A stretch of 64,000 nt of DNA, taken from assembly GCA_032128415.1 (NCBI GenBank), contig JAQBGW010000004.1, forward strand, positions 1-64,000, in the 5' to 3' direction. The notes beneath the pieces were generated by a model, which worked only from the letters and a program-made list of their open reading frames with translations, searched no databases and was not told where the DNA came from. This document shows positions 62,439 through 64,000 of the stretch, one piece after another. The stretch is from Ga0077527 sp032128415 (lineage in GTDB: Bacteria > Pseudomonadota > Gammaproteobacteria > Burkholderiales > SG8-41). The position numbers and the translations under genes are program-made. How positions within the stretch are numbered: the first letter of the stretch is position 1; each line of letters opens with the position of its first letter.

Positions 62439-63434
62439 TTATGCGGCAGGCTCGTCCACCACGCCATTACTCATTACGCCGATGCCCTCGATTTCGGATT
62501 CGATGATGTCGCCGGCGTTCAGAAACCAGTCGGGATTGGTCAGCGCACCGCCGCCTGGTGAACCGGTGGCGATGACGTCGCCGGGCATCAGGGTGATCTG
62601 CGAGAAGTGGGCGACCAGTTGCGGGATGTTGAACAGCATGTCACGGGTATTGCCGTCCTGCCGTGTTTCACCGTTGACGCGAGTCTGGATGCGCAGATGC
62701 ATCGGATCCGGAATCGCGTCGCGCGTAATCATCCACGGGCCGAGCGGCGCGAAGGTGTCGAAGGTTTTCGCCAGAAACATATGGCCGCCCTGACGTTCGA
62801 GCGTGCCAAGATCGCGCGCGGTTATGTCATTGACGATGGTGTAGCCGGCAATGACGTCATAAGCGTTTTCCTCCGGCACATCCTTGCAGCGTTTGCCGAT
62901 GACTACTGCCAGTTCGGTTTCGCAATCCAGTTCCTGCGTGATGCGCGGCTTGATGATGTCGCGGCCGTGGCCGGTGATGGCTGACAACGTTTTGATGAAT
63001 CCCGTGGGTATTTTTCCCGGCGCCTTGCCGGGATTGCTGGTATAGCCCGGATAGTTGCGGCCCACCGCGATCAGCTTGGACGGGCGCACCGGCGCATAGA
63101 CCCGGCAATCTGCCAGCGGCAGGAAAATTTCTTCACCATGCAGTCCTGCTGCGTCCGGCGTCGCCTGCCGCAGATCGAGCAGATGGGTGTATGCATCGGC
63201 CAATGCAATCCACGCCTGTTCACCCATGTGCAGGAATTCGGTGATGTACGGTGGAATGTATATCCCTGCCAGTTCGCCGCCCTTGGGATTGCCGGCACGG
63301 TGCATCAGATGCAGCGCGTATCCGGCGCGCAGATCGGCTACACAGTCCGGGGTAATCAGTACACCGAGGCGCGCCAGCGAGCGCGGTTCATTTTTTCGGC
63401 TGTAACGCAACAGTTTCAATGCAATTACTCCCAT
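62439..63434 (-). CDS. Fumarylacetoacetate hydrolase (FAH) family protein
   Basis: ATG 63434 gives 331 residues. The FAH domain has SKLIAVGRNYPGYTSN, KPRITQELDCETELAVVIGKR (metal ligands), GYTIVNDITARDL, and GDVIATGSPGG near the end. Members cleave C-C bonds or isomerise in aromatic catabolism. It is convergent with the fusion gene, 31 bases apart. Confidence 0.88.
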   Translation of the reverse strand: MGVIALKLLRYSRKNEPRSLARLGVLITPDCVADLRAGYALHLMHRAGNPKGGELAGIYIPPYITEFLHMGEQAWIALADAYTHLLDLRQATPDAAGLHGEEIFLPLADCRVYAPVRPSKLIAVGRNYPGYTSNPGKAPGKIPTGFIKTLSAITGHGRDIIKPRITQELDCETELAVVIGKRCKDVPEENAYDVIAGYTIVNDITARDLGTLERQGGHMFLAKTFDTFAPLGPWMITRDAIPDPMHLRIQTRVNGETRQDGNTRDMLFNIPQLVAHFSQITLMPGDVIATGSPGGGALTNPDWFLNAGDIIESEIEGIGVMSNGVVDEPAA

Positions 63435-63703
63435 GAATAAGCGCACTGATCATAACAAACACCGGTTGCATAAATCGGCACCAATTGCCTCGCAGATACG
63501 AATCAACTCGGAAGTTGCCGATAAACTGCATTCCCTGTATTTGTGCCGCTGGCTGCGATGCCTCAGAATTGCTTAAATCATTGTTTATTTTGTTATATTC
63601 GTGATATTCCGCACGTCGGTGTGCGGTCGTGTGGAACAGTTCATGGTGATTTGGGGACTAAGTCGGTATCGTGCCCAGAGCACTCAAAACAGGGATCAAA
63701 ACA

Positions 63704-64000
63704 ATGAAAGTGGTAATTACCAGACTGCTGTTTGCGGCATGGGCATTGAGCGCAGTGTCGGCGTGGGGACAGACCGCGCCGGATTCGCTGGTACGCAGCA
63801 CGGTGGAGGAAGTGCTTGTGCTGATGAAGCAGATTACCGACAAACGCGCGCTGCAGGATATCGTCGAAAAAAAGGTGCTGCCGAATTTCGACTTTCGCGC
63901 CATGACCCAGTTGGCGATGGGTAAGGCATGGCGTGATGCCACGCCAGTGCAGCAGCAGACGCTGGAGAACGCGTTTCGTACGCTGCTGGTGCGCACTTAT
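63704..64000 (+). CDS. mlaC: MlaC-like phospholipid-binding protein, 3' end outside window
   Basis: ATG 63704 starts a signal peptide (AWALSAVSAWGQ) then STVEEVLVLMKQITDKRALQD, VLPNFDFRAMTQLAMGKAW and QQQTLENAFRTLLVRTY, the MlaC/Ttg2D pattern. MlaC is the periplasmic shuttle of the Mla system that returns phospholipids from the outer membrane. The frame is still open at the right edge (99 codons). Partner mla genes are outside. Confidence 0.85.
   Translation, partial: MKVVITRLLFAAWALSAVSAWGQTAPDSLVRSTVEEVLVLMKQITDKRALQDIVEKKVLPNFDFRAMTQLAMGKAWRDATPVQQQTLENAFRTLLVRTY

Noticed and set aside
1..64000. CRISPR arrays, tRNA, rRNA and insertion sequences
   Set aside because: I found no regularly spaced repeats, cloverleaf ends, rRNA cores or transposase frames; a tRNA or IS remnant could have been missed by eye.

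Overview
The window holds about 66 protein-coding genes or gene remnants. There are no rRNA genes, tRNA genes or CRISPR arrays that I could recognise. It reads as proteobacterial DNA made of two unlike halves. Positions 1 to about 38,400 are high-GC and look gammaproteobacterial (gspA/gspB, the ydcSTUV-patD order, SYLF, DUF502 and many small lipoproteins). Positions from about 38,400 to 64,000 look betaproteobacterial: a Bug-type periplasmic receptor, CoA-transferases, a Mo-hydroxylase, an FAH hydrolase, a CHASE2/PP2C module and mlaC. The seam lies inside two truncated genes that meet head-on near 38,400, so the contig may be chimeric or carry a large recombination junction. This taxonomy is pattern recognition, not a database result. 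Left half, in order: the tail of a membrane protein; dinB broken by one extra base; a type II secretion pair gspA-gspB; a fused DAK2-DegV protein (FakA plus FakB in one chain); DUF2784, rhodanese and dodecin genes; DUF502 and SYLF genes; a receiver/TPR/TonB-type protein behind a leader with two terminator-like hairpins; and a minus-strand operon (FAD oxidoreductase, oligopeptidase B lipoprotein, VOC protein, MFS-type transporter). Next come a MalM-like lipoprotein and a complete polyamine-type ABC transporter with gamma-aminobutyraldehyde dehydrogenase (ydcSTUV-patD). These would import putrescine-like substrates and oxidise the aldehyde derived from them. After that: an LPG-synthase-like membrane protein and a hydrolase, a methyltransferase, glmS, a SpoIIAA-like gene and glmU (UDP-GlcNAc supply), then envelope and lipoprotein genes (DUF6174, DUF4136, META, NlpC/P60, S33 peptidase), HAD and SDR enzymes, and an HTH/DUF2975 pair cut at the seam. 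Right half: after a HlyD tail remnant and a small membrane protein come an alpha/beta hydrolase and a partner-switching signalling cluster (RsbW-like kinase, FecR, OmpA, CHASE2-PP2C phosphatase, metallo-beta-lactamase-fold hydrolase, STAS antagonist). Then metC, and a catabolic island at 46.7-63.4 kb: a three-subunit Mo-hydroxylase, two CaiB/BaiF CoA-transferases, two VOC proteins, a toxin-antitoxin pair, a second hydrolase of the same type, a Bug receptor, a MenB/BadI-like crotonase, an Ldh-type dehydrogenase, and a LysR regulator divergent from an AhpD-like protein and a PNPOx/flavin-reductase/ferredoxin fusion. An FAH-family hydrolase follows, and the window ends inside mlaC. The island plausibly takes up a carboxylic acid, activates it to a CoA thioester, hydroxylates it and cleaves it. 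The substrate cannot be read from the sequence.
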